A stretch of DNA of 64,000 nt. Source: Xenopus tropicalis (taxonomy: Eukaryota; Chordata; Amphibia; Anura; Pipidae). The DNA lies in NCBI RefSeq assembly GCF_000004195.4, contig NC_030679.2, forward strand, positions 26,711,712-26,775,711. Direction: 5' to 3'. Shown one piece after another: positions 54,904 to 64,000 of the stretch. The translations under genes and the position numbers were made by a program. Each line of letters begins with the position of its first letter. Positions within the stretch are counted from its first letter, which is position 1. Below the pieces are notes generated by a model. It saw only the letters and a program-made list of their open reading frames with translations, was not told where the DNA came from and ran no database searches.

Positions 54904-55955
54904 TAAATTCAGTTACATATTAAGGTTGGTACATAAGAGCAGGACAGATACCTGGGGCAGAGGGGCGAAACTCTAGAAATACTAGAAACAATAATTGTGG
55001 TTTTTTTTGTATGGCCCCAAAATGTTCAATTTTTTTGTGGGCCCCAGTAAAAAAAAGTGTATATTTGCTGGCAACACTGCATAACTGCTAAATCCTGGGT
55101 CTGTGTCTCCCAACCAGCACTAAGATTAATGGCATCTCTAAAGCCTTTTTTAGGGGAAAATTCTCCAAATTCGCTAAAATCCGTGAGAGGAGCAATGTCC
55201 ACTGCTTTGGGGGGTGTCACACAACTATTTTTTTTACCTAAAATAAGGGTTATTTAGCAAAAAATCTCACCAGAAGGGATGCACACTTACCTCTCACCAC
55301 AATGCCAACCAACGGACTGAACCAACTGTCACATTCCTGGGTGCTCATCACATGACAGGTGCTGTACCATGTTATGAGTAAGGTTTATATGGCATTATAC
55401 GTATGGGGACATGTATGTATGGGGCCAGGTCTTTAATTCAGTTACATGTTAAGGTTGGTACATGAGAGTAGGGCATATACCTGGGGCAGAGGGGCAAAAC
55501 CCAAAGGAGCCTGTCATAACAAAAATTACACTATTTTGTATGGCCCCCAAATGTTATAATTGTATGGGGGTCCCAGTGAAAGAAAGTGCATAGTTGCTGG
55601 CAACACTACATAACTGCCAAACCCTGGGTCTGTGTCTCCCAACCAGCACTAAAATTAATGGCATCTCTAAAGCCTTTTGTAGGGTAAAATTCTCCAAATT
55701 CACTAAAATCAGTGAGAGGAGCAACATCAACTGTTTTTGGGGTATCACACAACTATTTTTTTACCTAAAATAAAGGTTATTTAGCAAAAAATCTGTCCAG
55801 AGGGGATGTAGACTTACCTCTCACTACAATACCAACCAACCGACTAAACCAACTGTCACATTCCTAGGGTCAAGTCTCCTCTCATATTATGACACGTGCC
55901 ACTGTTAAAGGGGAAGTGTACCCCGTTTATGAGTAAGGTTTATATGGCATTTATT
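54904..55955. repeat. Tandem duplication, two units of about 530 bp
   Basis: Unit 1 starts near 54904 and unit 2 near 55434. Both contain AAGGTTGGTACAT, GGTCTGTGTCTCCCAACCAG, GGCATCTCTAAAGCC and GAGTAAGGTTTATATGGCAT. The units differ by many substitutions and small indels, so the duplication is not very recent. Open frames in the units do not correspond, which argues against coding. Confidence 0.9.
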
Positions 55956-55959
55956 TGCC

Positions 55960-56695
55960 CTTAGATGTGCAGTACATAGCTTATTATGTACCCAGAGCAT
56001 TGCTTTGTATGTGTGGCCTATTGAGTCCGGGCAGTTACTGTGCTGCCATATCTCTTGCAAAGATTCATTCATTCATTCATCAGCCATGGTTCCAGTCACT
56101 GCTGCTGCTGTTACAAGTCTGTGTAACCAGGGGGGTGTCCCTTCCTTAGCCTGAATAGTGGGTAGGGATGGGGGTTACACTCAACAAGAGCAAGGGCTTT
56201 GTCATAAGTTGGGGAAATGGTATATACAAGGTATGTTTGGGGCAGATTTCTCATAGTCAGGGGGCAGATCAGCAGCACAAATCATTCATTACACTGGCAG
56301 TGACCAGGCTGCTTGGCTGTTGGGCCTTTTGGTATTTTGTAAGCAGAAACTATTGCATCTTGGGAAACAGGAAGTGACCTGTATCCAGACTGATGCCAGT
56401 AACACAATATGCCATACATGTTACACAAACCCTCATAACACAGGGAACCATTAATTGGTTAATCCCCCCTACCCCACTAAATATGTCCCTTATTCTGACC
56501 TTATTCTTTACCCCTGGAGCTCTCTCACTCTCTCTCTCTGTGTCTATATCATGTCACTAATATACATTCTGTTTCTCAGGTCAAAACTGCCTGCCTAATT
56601 TTCCAAATTAGGAAAACTGTGCAGCATTTGCCAAATGCCCTGTGATAACTCTCACCCCTCACCTCTCCCACCCCCACCCCAGACGTCACTACCCG
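55960..56695. other. No gene seen
   Basis: Short ATTC (56066-56080) and CTCTCT (56525-56540) runs. Nothing supported as a gene. Confidence 0.4.
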
Positions 56696-56892
56696 TGTAA
56701 TGAGCATACCCCCCAACTGTCCCGCTTTTCGCGGGACAATCCCGGTTTTTACAGCGCGTCCCGCTGTCCCGGATTGTTCAATGAATGTCCCGCATTACGG
56801 AAATGCAGAACATTTATTAAACTATCTAGGCCAGCGGGACACGCTGGCTGCAGCGGAGTGCTCCGGCTCCGTCTCTTCTTGGGCTCCTGCGT

Positions 56893-57026
56893 CTTATTCG
56901 GCTCCTTGTACTGCGGCGACAGGTCCTTTTATAAGGTTGCGCCCGTGCGTACGTGTGACGTCACACGTACGCACGGGCGCAACCTTATAAAAGGTCCTGT
57001 CGCCGCCGTACGAGGAGCCGAATAAG
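56893..57026. repeat. 134-bp near-perfect palindrome without spacer
   Basis: The centre falls between 56959 and 56960, in TGACGTCA (56956-56963). Arms of 47 bp have one mismatch and then extend with a few more. Each arm holds TATAAAA-like CTTTTATAAGG. It could extrude as a cruciform. Confidence 0.9.
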
Positions 57027-57109
57027 GAGCAGGAGCCGCAAGAAGTCTATGGGGGCCGCTATGTATGGGGGCATTTTCTATTGGAGGTACTCACTATGGG
57101 GGCAATTGG

Positions 57110-57560
57110 GGGGCTCTGTGTATGGGGGGCATTGTATGGGGGGACACTGTGTAAGGAGGGCTACTGTGTATGGGGGGGCACTGTGTAAGGAGGGCTACTG
57201 TGTATGGGGGGGCACTGTGTATGGGGGGGCACTGTGTATGGGGGGGCACTGTGTATGGGGGGGCTCTGTGTATGGGGGGGCTCTGTGTAAGGAGGGCTAC
57301 TGTGTATGGGGGGCACTGTGTATGGGGGGCACTGTGTATGGGGGGCACTGTGTATGGGGGGGCTCTGTGTATGGGGGGGCTCTGTGTAAGGAGGGCTACT
57401 GTGTATGGGGGGACACTGTGTAAGGAGGGCTACTGTGTATGGGGGGGCACTGTGTATGGAGGGCTACTGTGTATGGGGGGGGCTACTGTGTATGGAGGGC
57501 TACTTTGTATGGGGGGGCACTGAGTAAGGAAGGCTACTGTGTATGGGGGCACTGTATGGG
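57110..57560. repeat. G-rich minisatellite, CTGTGTATGGGGGGGCA units
   Basis: About 16- to 17-bp units alternate CTGTGTATGGGGGG and CTGTGTAAGGAGGG forms. The plus strand carries many G-runs of 5-8. Gly/Cys/Val-rich frames here are by-products. Confidence 0.94.
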
Positions 57561-57799
57561 GGTACTGTCTATGGGGGTGCTGTCTATTGGGCCATCGTGG
57601 GCACTATTTTAACTATTTTAAAAATGGGGTGTGGCAATTGGGGCGTGGCCACACAGTGGGCGTGGCCATCAAATTTTGTTGAGCTCCGCGCGCCAAGTCT
57701 TTTTGTCCCTCTTTTCATTTTTCAAATGTTGGGAGGTATGTAATGAGGTTGGCAGTGAGTGATGATGTTGGTGACTAACTGCAAAGGTGGCAACCCTAT

Positions 57800-58100
57800 C
57801 CTAGCTTTTACAGGAAGATACTACACATTATTTCCAGCATACTGTCGGTATTCCCCTGTATTAAGCACAATTTAGCTTGATCAGCCCCCTATGTTTTTTA
57901 GCTCAACTGAACATTATTAGTGCCTCTTCTAACTAGGCCATACATTGCCATGTAAACAAATGCACAACATGCCTATACAGACAATATGACCCTGCCTAAC
58001 TTGGCTCTATGCTGGCCACAGAGAAATCTGGAAATAGGAACACCACATAGGTTTTAAGGCTGGCTATTTTACAAGCTGTGTGCCCTCTATAGCGATACCC
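57800..58100. other. No gene seen
   Basis: Short intergenic stretch without recognised features. Confidence 0.4.
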
Positions 58101-58106
58101 CCTTAA

Positions 58107-58263
58107 GGGCTCTAGCACACGGGGGTATGCCATCCCCACGGCGAAAATGTAATTCGCCGGTGAGATGGCATACGTGGCGGCACGATTCCACTGAAATCGT
58201 GGAAGTTTCCTTTCCAGGCAACTTCCGCGATTTCACTGAAATCGCGCCGCCGCGTGGCATGCC
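58107..58263. mobile_element. Harbinger-like palindromic MITE, truncated
   Basis: Starts TTAA|GGGCTCTAGCACACGGGG like the element at 61101. Inner arms ACGATTCCACTGAAATCG and CGATTTCACTGAAATCG. The right arm stops at GTGGCATGCC. Confidence 0.8.
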
Positions 58264-58520
58264 TGCATTGGTTGTACATGTACATTTTTCATGATTTATA
58301 TTGTGAACTAAAATGTCCCCCTGCAAATACATCAGTTATAATGGGTGAAATCCATATACTTAGAGAGAAACCTCAACACTATGATGTCACCTCTCTCCTA
58401 ACAATAGATGGCGCTATATTGCTGTATTAAATGAGCTCAGCTAAAAGAAGGCCAAATAAAGTGAACTAGTAATAGATAGTCCATTATTTATGATCAACCC
58501 AAACACATGCTTTATATAAA

Positions 58521-59411
58521 GATATTATAAGTCACTGAGGAGTTACATCAAGGTTATGTTACTCTCTAATAACCTTATAATTTACAGTAGGGGGTACAGT
58601 ATTCAATATAATCTACAAATTTTTTATGTGCAATTTCTTACTTGTCTTTTTGCCATATTAGGTGCAGATAGGTTAGAAAGGTTAGGGGAAAAGGTGAGGG
58701 AGCAAGAAGGTCCAGAGAGCAAAGTAATCGGGACCAGAACCAGTGGGGGAGTAAGCAGAACCCAAGTGGGAGGGGCAGACTGAAGCAGGAGTGACTGGAG
58801 GGGGAGCAAACAGAACCAAAGGTGAGGGGCAGGACTGTAGGGAGAGGAAGCAAACCGGAAGGGGAGGGGGCAGTAAAGGAGGGGAAAATGAGAACATGAA
58901 AGAGTGAGCGGGTCCAGAGAGGGGGGGACCAAGCGGGACCAGAGAGGGAGAGGAAGCAATTGAGCACTTGTCATGTCAAAGTGGAGAGTGGGACAGGAAC
59001 TGGAAGGGTAGCCATCTTTGACAGAATCAAATAGGAAGGGGGTAGGACTTTAGAAAGAGCCATCAGATGGGGAGGAAGCAGAATTGGAGGGGGGATGAAC
59101 AGCTCAAAATTAGGGTGGAGTGAGCAGGACCTGTGAGAGCAATTGGGCACAGAGTGGGAGAAAGCGGATAGAAATGGGGAGCGAGCGGGTCCAGGGAGAG
59201 AGAGAATAGAAAAGTAGGGGGGGAGCAAGTGAGTACAGAGCTTTGCACAGGCAGAGAGGGAAGAGGTGCTGAGAGAGAGAGTAGCTGCAATGAGGGCTGT
59301 TATAAACGTTGTATTGTGACGTAGGAATGCGCCATTCATAAGGATATAATTTACACCATTCAGCCTCATGTTTTTATATGGTCGTGGAACTCCTCGGTGA
59401 CTTATAATATC
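58521..59411. mobile_element. 24-bp TIR element with purine-rich interior
   Basis: GATATTATAAGTCACTGAGG + AGTT (58521-58544) is inverted at 59388-59411 with one mismatch. The interior 58660-59300 is almost pure purine on the plus strand (GGGGGAGCAAGC, GGACCAGAGAGGG words), an irregular minisatellite. A direct repeat AGGGGGTAC(A/T) lies near each end. No target duplication is certain. Confidence 0.75.
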
Positions 59412-59905
59412 CCTACATTTGACAATAGGGGGTACTTTATTCACTATATATCACTCGATAATACATACTTATAATAATATGAAATACATTTCTGCACCTA
59501 GTGTTTGATTTTAGTGCATTTTAATGCAAATTAATGTAATGAATAACTGCTCATTCTATTGAAGCAGAAATGTACACACTGATTTCAGATGGTCTAGTTC
59601 CCAATAACATTGCATGAAGCTGTGGGAAGCAGTAACACCATAACAGTTGTACCTATTGCTCTGAGAGGTATAATCATTTGGTCTCTCTCTAACACACAAT
59701 GAAAAGTGCTTGTTTGGTTTTCCTTGCACTAAGCTATTAAAATATACAGGGCTCTGTTTGGCCCAAAAAAGAGGCTTGTAGGAGCATAAAATCCATCTCC
59801 CAAACCAACACCTATTAAAGGTGGTTAGGGGTGCTACAGCGACATAAAAGTTTGGCCATTCTTTCTGCAGACTAACACTGCTAAATTTCAGAAATACACA
59901 ATAAG
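59412..59905. other. No gene seen
   Basis: A minus-strand frame spanning 59556-59972 has no splice support and reads through the next repeat. Not accepted as a gene. Confidence 0.4.
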
Positions 59906-59907
59906 TG

Positions 59908-60130
59908 TACGCATAGGGTTGCCACCTTTGCTGTGTAGGAACTCTGGGCAGGGAGGCGGAGCGTGATGTCATGGGGATGGGGCAGTGATGTTATTGGGCA
60001 TGACACTGACATCATGGGGGCGGGACTATGACTCACCGATTGGCCAATCCCGTATCGTACTTGGGAAATCCAGCCTGGTTTTGACCCTGACAGCCCTATA
60101 GAAAACTAGGCTGCCTGGGTAGGTACTAAG
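59908..60130. mobile_element. Fragment of a GGTTGCCACC-ended element
   Basis: Left end AGGGTTGCCACCTTTG. The inside has TGATGTCATGGGG words and GCCTGGTTTTGACCC, as in 5030-5216. Confidence 0.6.
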
Positions 60131-61095
60131 CCACAGATTTTACCCATGCATAAAAACCTGTATAATAAAAGTCCTTTGCAAATTAAACATGAAACCTAAA
60201 TTCTTTTTTTTTTTATTTATTATTATTAATAAACATCCACACCGGTTATGAATGTTTAAAAAAAAAAAATCTAAGCTGTTATCCTATATTGGTTGCTCCG
60301 CCTCTTTGCTTAAGACAGAGGTGGGACAGGCAATTACTGAATTAAATTAATGATACTAAGACAAATCCCCCTAGTAACAGTTCTAAGCACCCAGTACATA
60401 ATTAATATTACTTCCTTTCCTTTAGTCTGAGGGGCCCTGCCTCAATTGCTCCATCCTTCTGTTATTCCTATTTCCCTATTATACCCTATTTCTTAAAATT
60501 ACTGAAAACCTCAGATCACATGTCTTTATCTGGATAATTATTTTGAAAATATTTCTAGCACATTCCAGCCAGTTCATGGATACACAGGGTATTGTCTTCA
60601 GGTTTATATTTTAATGGCAAGTTTAAAGGCCTCAGATCAATCCTTTCATTATGTAAGATACAAAGGGAGGGTTTCATTGTTTGACAAAGCATTGGGCCCT
60701 TCCTACCAGAACCAGAATGAATGCTTTTACTTCAGACAGATAAAATATAACATATAGATTTTTTTTTTTTTTTTTTAAACATGCTGCTGAAATCATATAA
60801 AAGTTAGAAATCTTATAGAAATTGAAATCTTATAAAATTTAGAAATTGTATAATTTATTTTTCTTTCAAAAAGTGTAAAAGTACAGATTCGTGATGCATT
60901 TATGCCATATTGCTATTGAATAATATAATACATGTTTTACAGTACATTGCTGATCAATATGAAAAAAACGAATTTAACATAAGATTGCCTTTAACAAAGC
61001 TGCCAATTGTATGTCTTTATTGTTCTGCTATTTAAATCCAGAATACATCTCTCCGTTCTAAAAGTAATTCACATCATTGGATACACAAGATATTC
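60131..61095. other. No gene seen
   Basis: AT-rich with a T-run at 60759-60776 and an ATT-rich run at 60205-60230. Confidence 0.4.
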
Positions 61096-61100
61096 TTTAA

Positions 61101-61439
61101 GGGCTCTGGTACACGGGGAGATTAGTCGCCCGCGGCAAAACTCCCTGCTCGCGGGCGACTAATCTCCCCGAGTTGCCTTCCCTCTGCCATCCCACCGGCG
61201 AACATGTAAGTCGCCGGCGGGATGGCAGACGCGGCGGCGCGATTTCGCGCAAATCGCCGAAAAAGACTCGCGAGTCTTTTTCGGTGATTTCCCGAAATCG
61301 CGCCGCCGCGTCTGCCATCCCGCCGGCGACTTACATGTTCGCCGGTGGGATGGCAGAGGGAAGGCAACTCGGGGAGATTAGTCGCCCGCGAGCAGGGAGT
61401 TTTGCCGCGGGCGACTAATCTCCCCGTGTACCAGAGCCC
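61101..61439. mobile_element. Harbinger-like MITE, full-length palindrome
   Basis: GGGCTCTGGTACACGGGGAG at the left is exactly inverted at the right. The target duplication TAA lies at 61098-61100 and 61440-61442. The two arms match almost throughout and meet at GACTCGCGAGTC near 61270. Matching translations on the two strands are a by-product. Confidence 0.95.
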
Positions 61440-61442
61440 TAA

Positions 61443-62290
61443 ACGGTAAACAGTAGCTTCTACTATAAAAGTATTTGTTAAATGATTGTCTTTATTGGGT
61501 GAGAGTGAATGCCATTCATTCTACTAATTGTATAAATGAATACACAGGTCACATGTATGACTTTTTATGCTTCATAATCACACTTTATAGAAACAAAAAT
61601 CTTGTTTACCCATTTACATTGAAAGTGGGCAATAGTGCATAAGTTTACAATGCAGATAAGAGATAAGCTGTGTAGAATAGCATGATTTTAGCCTAATGGC
61701 ACACAGAGTTCATGTGCCAGCTGAGAAATGCCTTATACCCCCATTTGCCTCCTATCACTGATATGAATGGAAACTTCCTGGCACTGCTCAGTTGAGGCCA
61801 AAAAAACAATTGTCATGAATGACAACACCAGTGGGCCTATCCAACTGATATCTGGCCTAAAATCGGGCAGGTTTGATTTTCCCATTGGATCTGGGACCGC
61901 ATCTGCTTGTTGATGAGGTCCTCTGTCCGACAGCCCATATACCCACCATTTTGATTGTTTGGCCATAGGGCCAAACGGATAAAAGGGGAACAACTGTAGG
62001 GGACTTTAAAGGCAGTATTTATTAAGGAACAGGGAGCCTCGAGTTTTTACTTGTACTGAGCCCCAGTCCCAAGTACTTTATTACTATGCATAGAAATTGA
62101 TGCCATGTAAAGAGTACACACAGTCTATTGTAATCAGCATGTTAGACATGTTCACCATTTAATTTAGTCTAAGAGAACATAAAATAATGAACTAAATTAC
62201 AATGCATTTAATTTGAAATTCATTTGAAAAAAAATGTAACCTGCTGTACAGACGAATATATACATTTTTACAACTCTATAATCTATTTTG
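61443..62290. other. No gene seen
   Basis: Intergenic or intronic DNA. The minus-strand frame at 61733-61993 lacks splice sites. Confidence 0.4.
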
Positions 62291-62292
62291 TT

Positions 62293-62580
62293 TAGATATG
62301 GGATTGCTTATCTGGAAACCAGATATCTAGAAAGCTCCAAATTATGGACAACTATCTCTCAGAGAGTCTATTTAAAGCAAAATGTTCTTATATTTTAAAA
62401 CGATTTCATTTTACTCTGTAATAAATAAACTGTACCCGGTTTTGCCACCATATTGGTGGCAAAACAATCCTATTGGGTTTATTTGGTGTTTAATAGTTTT
62501 CAATTAGACTGGATATGGTGAGCCAAACTACAAAAAATCTCAAGGTTCCAAGCATTCTGCATAATAGATCCTATATCTGT
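62293..62580 (+). mobile_element. M1 MITE, old copy
   Basis: TAGATATGGGATTGCTTATC to AGATCCTATATCTGT, with many substitutions and a short inner deletion. Confidence 0.85.
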
Positions 62581-62589
62581 ACTTGGTTC

Positions 62590-63685
62590 TAATAGAGGTC
62601 TTCTGACTTTTCAGGGGATAGTTCATGTTTTATGGTATCATAAAAAAAAAAGATCCAATTTTGTTTGGTCCTAGAGTAATCTGTGCTTTACCAAAACTAT
62701 TTTTTGTTGACCTACATTCCTCATAACTGGCATAACACATTAAACCTAATAAACGCTGAAAATGGCAAAATGAAACAACGATAAAATGCACCAATGTAAA
62801 TTTTAACTTTTCTTTAATCTTTCAACCTTAGTATTTTTCAAGTAGAGGGATCTACAAAATCAGCATATATGTGTGGATTGCCACTTAAAGTGGTTCACAA
62901 TTGGCTGATATTTACCATGTGTTTAAGTAGGGAATAACACAAAAAGAGACACCTTTGTTGATGAGATACTATTGCCTGTACTTATTTCTAGTTATAATTA
63001 TCCCAAGTTAAAATTAAATACATTTTTATTTTTGTCCTTAAATACATAATTTTGCCAGAGTATAACCTTTGATAGCCCAAACAACACCTCCAAGCTTTCA
63101 GTTCCATTATAGAATGTACTTATATCTCTGGGCTGAGTACCGTAGTCTCATAAAATAAAAACTGCTTCCCAGCAACATCACCCGGTACCTTTGCTCATCC
63201 TGCACTTTTGACAGTCCTTGCAAGTGGGTGTTTGGAAGCCCAGGACATGCTCTGTCTCTGCTGGGACACTACGGTTTTTGGGCACAAGCGCCAATAAAAG
63301 CACTCTGCACATGTGACACTGACATCGGTGGCTAATGAATGAGCAGAACACTGTATCTGCCAGGTACCAGAAGGTACGTGCCACTAGGGTTCTGTAGCTG
63401 CAGAAGATCTATGACATGTGCTTACTATAGAGAAAAGGTTAGCTCAAATTTCTGATTATGCTTTAAAGTCCAGTTGTTGTCAATAACTATTAAATATAAT
63501 TATGAATTTACATTCAAATTATCAGTTCAGAAAAGTTAAAGATAAAACAATCTGATGTACTACACAGTATAGCTTGTAAACAATATCATCATTCGAAAAA
63601 AGTGCAGTTACACCTAATCATTGGTTCAATGGCTGTGTAGCCTATAGGCAAAAACAAATATCAATCCAGCGGAGTAAATATTTGA
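62590..63685. other. No gene seen
   Basis: AT-rich. If gene D is real, this is its 3' untranslated or downstream region. Confidence 0.35.
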
Positions 63686-63690
63686 GCGCC

Positions 63691-63822
63691 TCAAAATACG
63701 TAACGGTCAGTAACTTTAATTGAAGGCATTGCTTCATTCACATTCTGATCCAAGCGGCGGTAGCCCGCATTTTTAGAACAAAGAGATTCTCGCCACCGTC
63801 TGCTCTGCAATAGGATGAAGAT
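63691..63822 (-). CDS. Gene D: possible last coding exon of a gene entering from the right
   Basis: On the minus strand a long pyrimidine tract ending TCTCCTTTCTTACAG stands directly before 63822. The frame from there stays open for 43 codons: it begins [18 protein letters not shown], continues [13 protein letters not shown], and ends VTDRYVF at a TGA (63691). The start resembles the end of a membrane helix followed by a basic cytoplasmic tail. The other two frames from the same acceptor also end within this exon, so the frame is not settled. All other exons lie beyond the window. I do not recognise it. Confidence 0.3.
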   Translation of the reverse strand: MFILLQSRRWRESLCSKNAGYRRLDQNVNEAMPSIKVTDRYVF

Positions 63823-64000
63823 CTGTAAGAAAGGAGAAAAATAGTAAGTAACCTTGGATTACACATCATTCATTATTCAATGTGCCCTTTGTTTCTAAGC
63901 CCTTTTTTTCTCTTAGACTATGATGACCTCAAAGAGGTGCCTACTGGCCATGTTCACTGCCTCTGCTCCAATTAAAATCAATCAGGCATGCCCAGTAGGC

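Larger units (their letters stand above)
56705..57740. mobile_element. TIR element with large inner palindrome and G-rich minisatellite
   Basis: Left CATACCCCCCAACTGTCCC, right GTTGGGAGGTATG. TAATGAG is repeated at 56698-56704 and 57741-57747 (7 bp, or 8 if the ambiguous G is counted). It sits beside a GGTGGCAACCCTA end at 57785-57798, so it probably landed in an older element. It encodes no protein. Confidence 0.85.

Noticed and set aside
57049..57523. Gly/Cys/Val-rich frames of about 120 residues
   Set aside because: Translation of the G-run minisatellite.
58624..59290. Ser/Pro/Leu-rich minus-strand frames up to 157 residues
   Set aside because: Complement of the purine-rich tract; low complexity without start context or splice sites.
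61097..61418. Same peptide predicted on both strands
   Set aside because: A necessary result of the palindromic MITE; no splice or start evidence.
1..64000. CRISPR array, bacterial operon, plasmid or phage system
   Set aside because: The window is vertebrate nuclear DNA; all regular arrays are minisatellites without unique spacers.

Overview
The window looks like nuclear DNA from a clawed frog (Xenopus, most likely X. tropicalis). It is AT-rich, intron-rich and packed with small DNA transposons that I recognise as typical of frog genomes: TTAA-flanked T2-type MITEs, a very common MITE with ACAGGTATGGGATCC ends, Harbinger-like palindromic MITEs, Tc1 elements and a SPIN-type hAT element. I could run no database search, so the species is an inference from repeat families remembered by eye.

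The long open reading frames are almost all repeats. The host genes appear only when short exons are joined by GT-AG splice sites and intron phase. I find four. Gene A (+, 129-12465) enters from the left with at least four exons and ends at 12465. Gene B (-, 27.9 kb down to 24628) has a last exon with one hydrophobic segment. Gene C (-, 48446 down to about 42870) appears complete: nine small exons, a good ATG context and a Glu/Ala-rich C-terminus. Gene D (-, 63822-63691) is a tentative last exon whose body would lie beyond the right edge. I recognise none of the four proteins and give no gene symbols.

Layout. 0-12.5 kb: gene A, with one very long intron holding a hAT element with an inner minisatellite, paired T2 MITEs and a GATA-rich array. 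12.5-24.5 kb: minisatellites, MITEs, a Penelope-like fragment with a hammerhead-like motif, and a decayed LINE reverse transcriptase. 24.6-28 kb: gene B. 28-42.5 kb: a Tc1 copy carrying a palindromic MITE and a solo LTR, an intact Tc1 with a 340-residue transposase, nested hAT elements, SPIN, and a C-rich array with G-quadruplex potential on the opposite strand. 42.9-48.5 kb: gene C. 48.7-64 kb: a roughly 150-bp repeat array, a roughly 370-bp array split by a dead Tc1 copy, a tandem duplication, long palindromes, a purine-rich element and the gene D exon.

Recurring themes are transposons inside transposons, and MITEs whose inner segment has expanded into a tandem array (52-bp and 113-bp units). 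Two nearly identical Tc1 copies lie in the same orientation on either side of gene C. Three hammerhead-ribozyme-like motifs share one layout.
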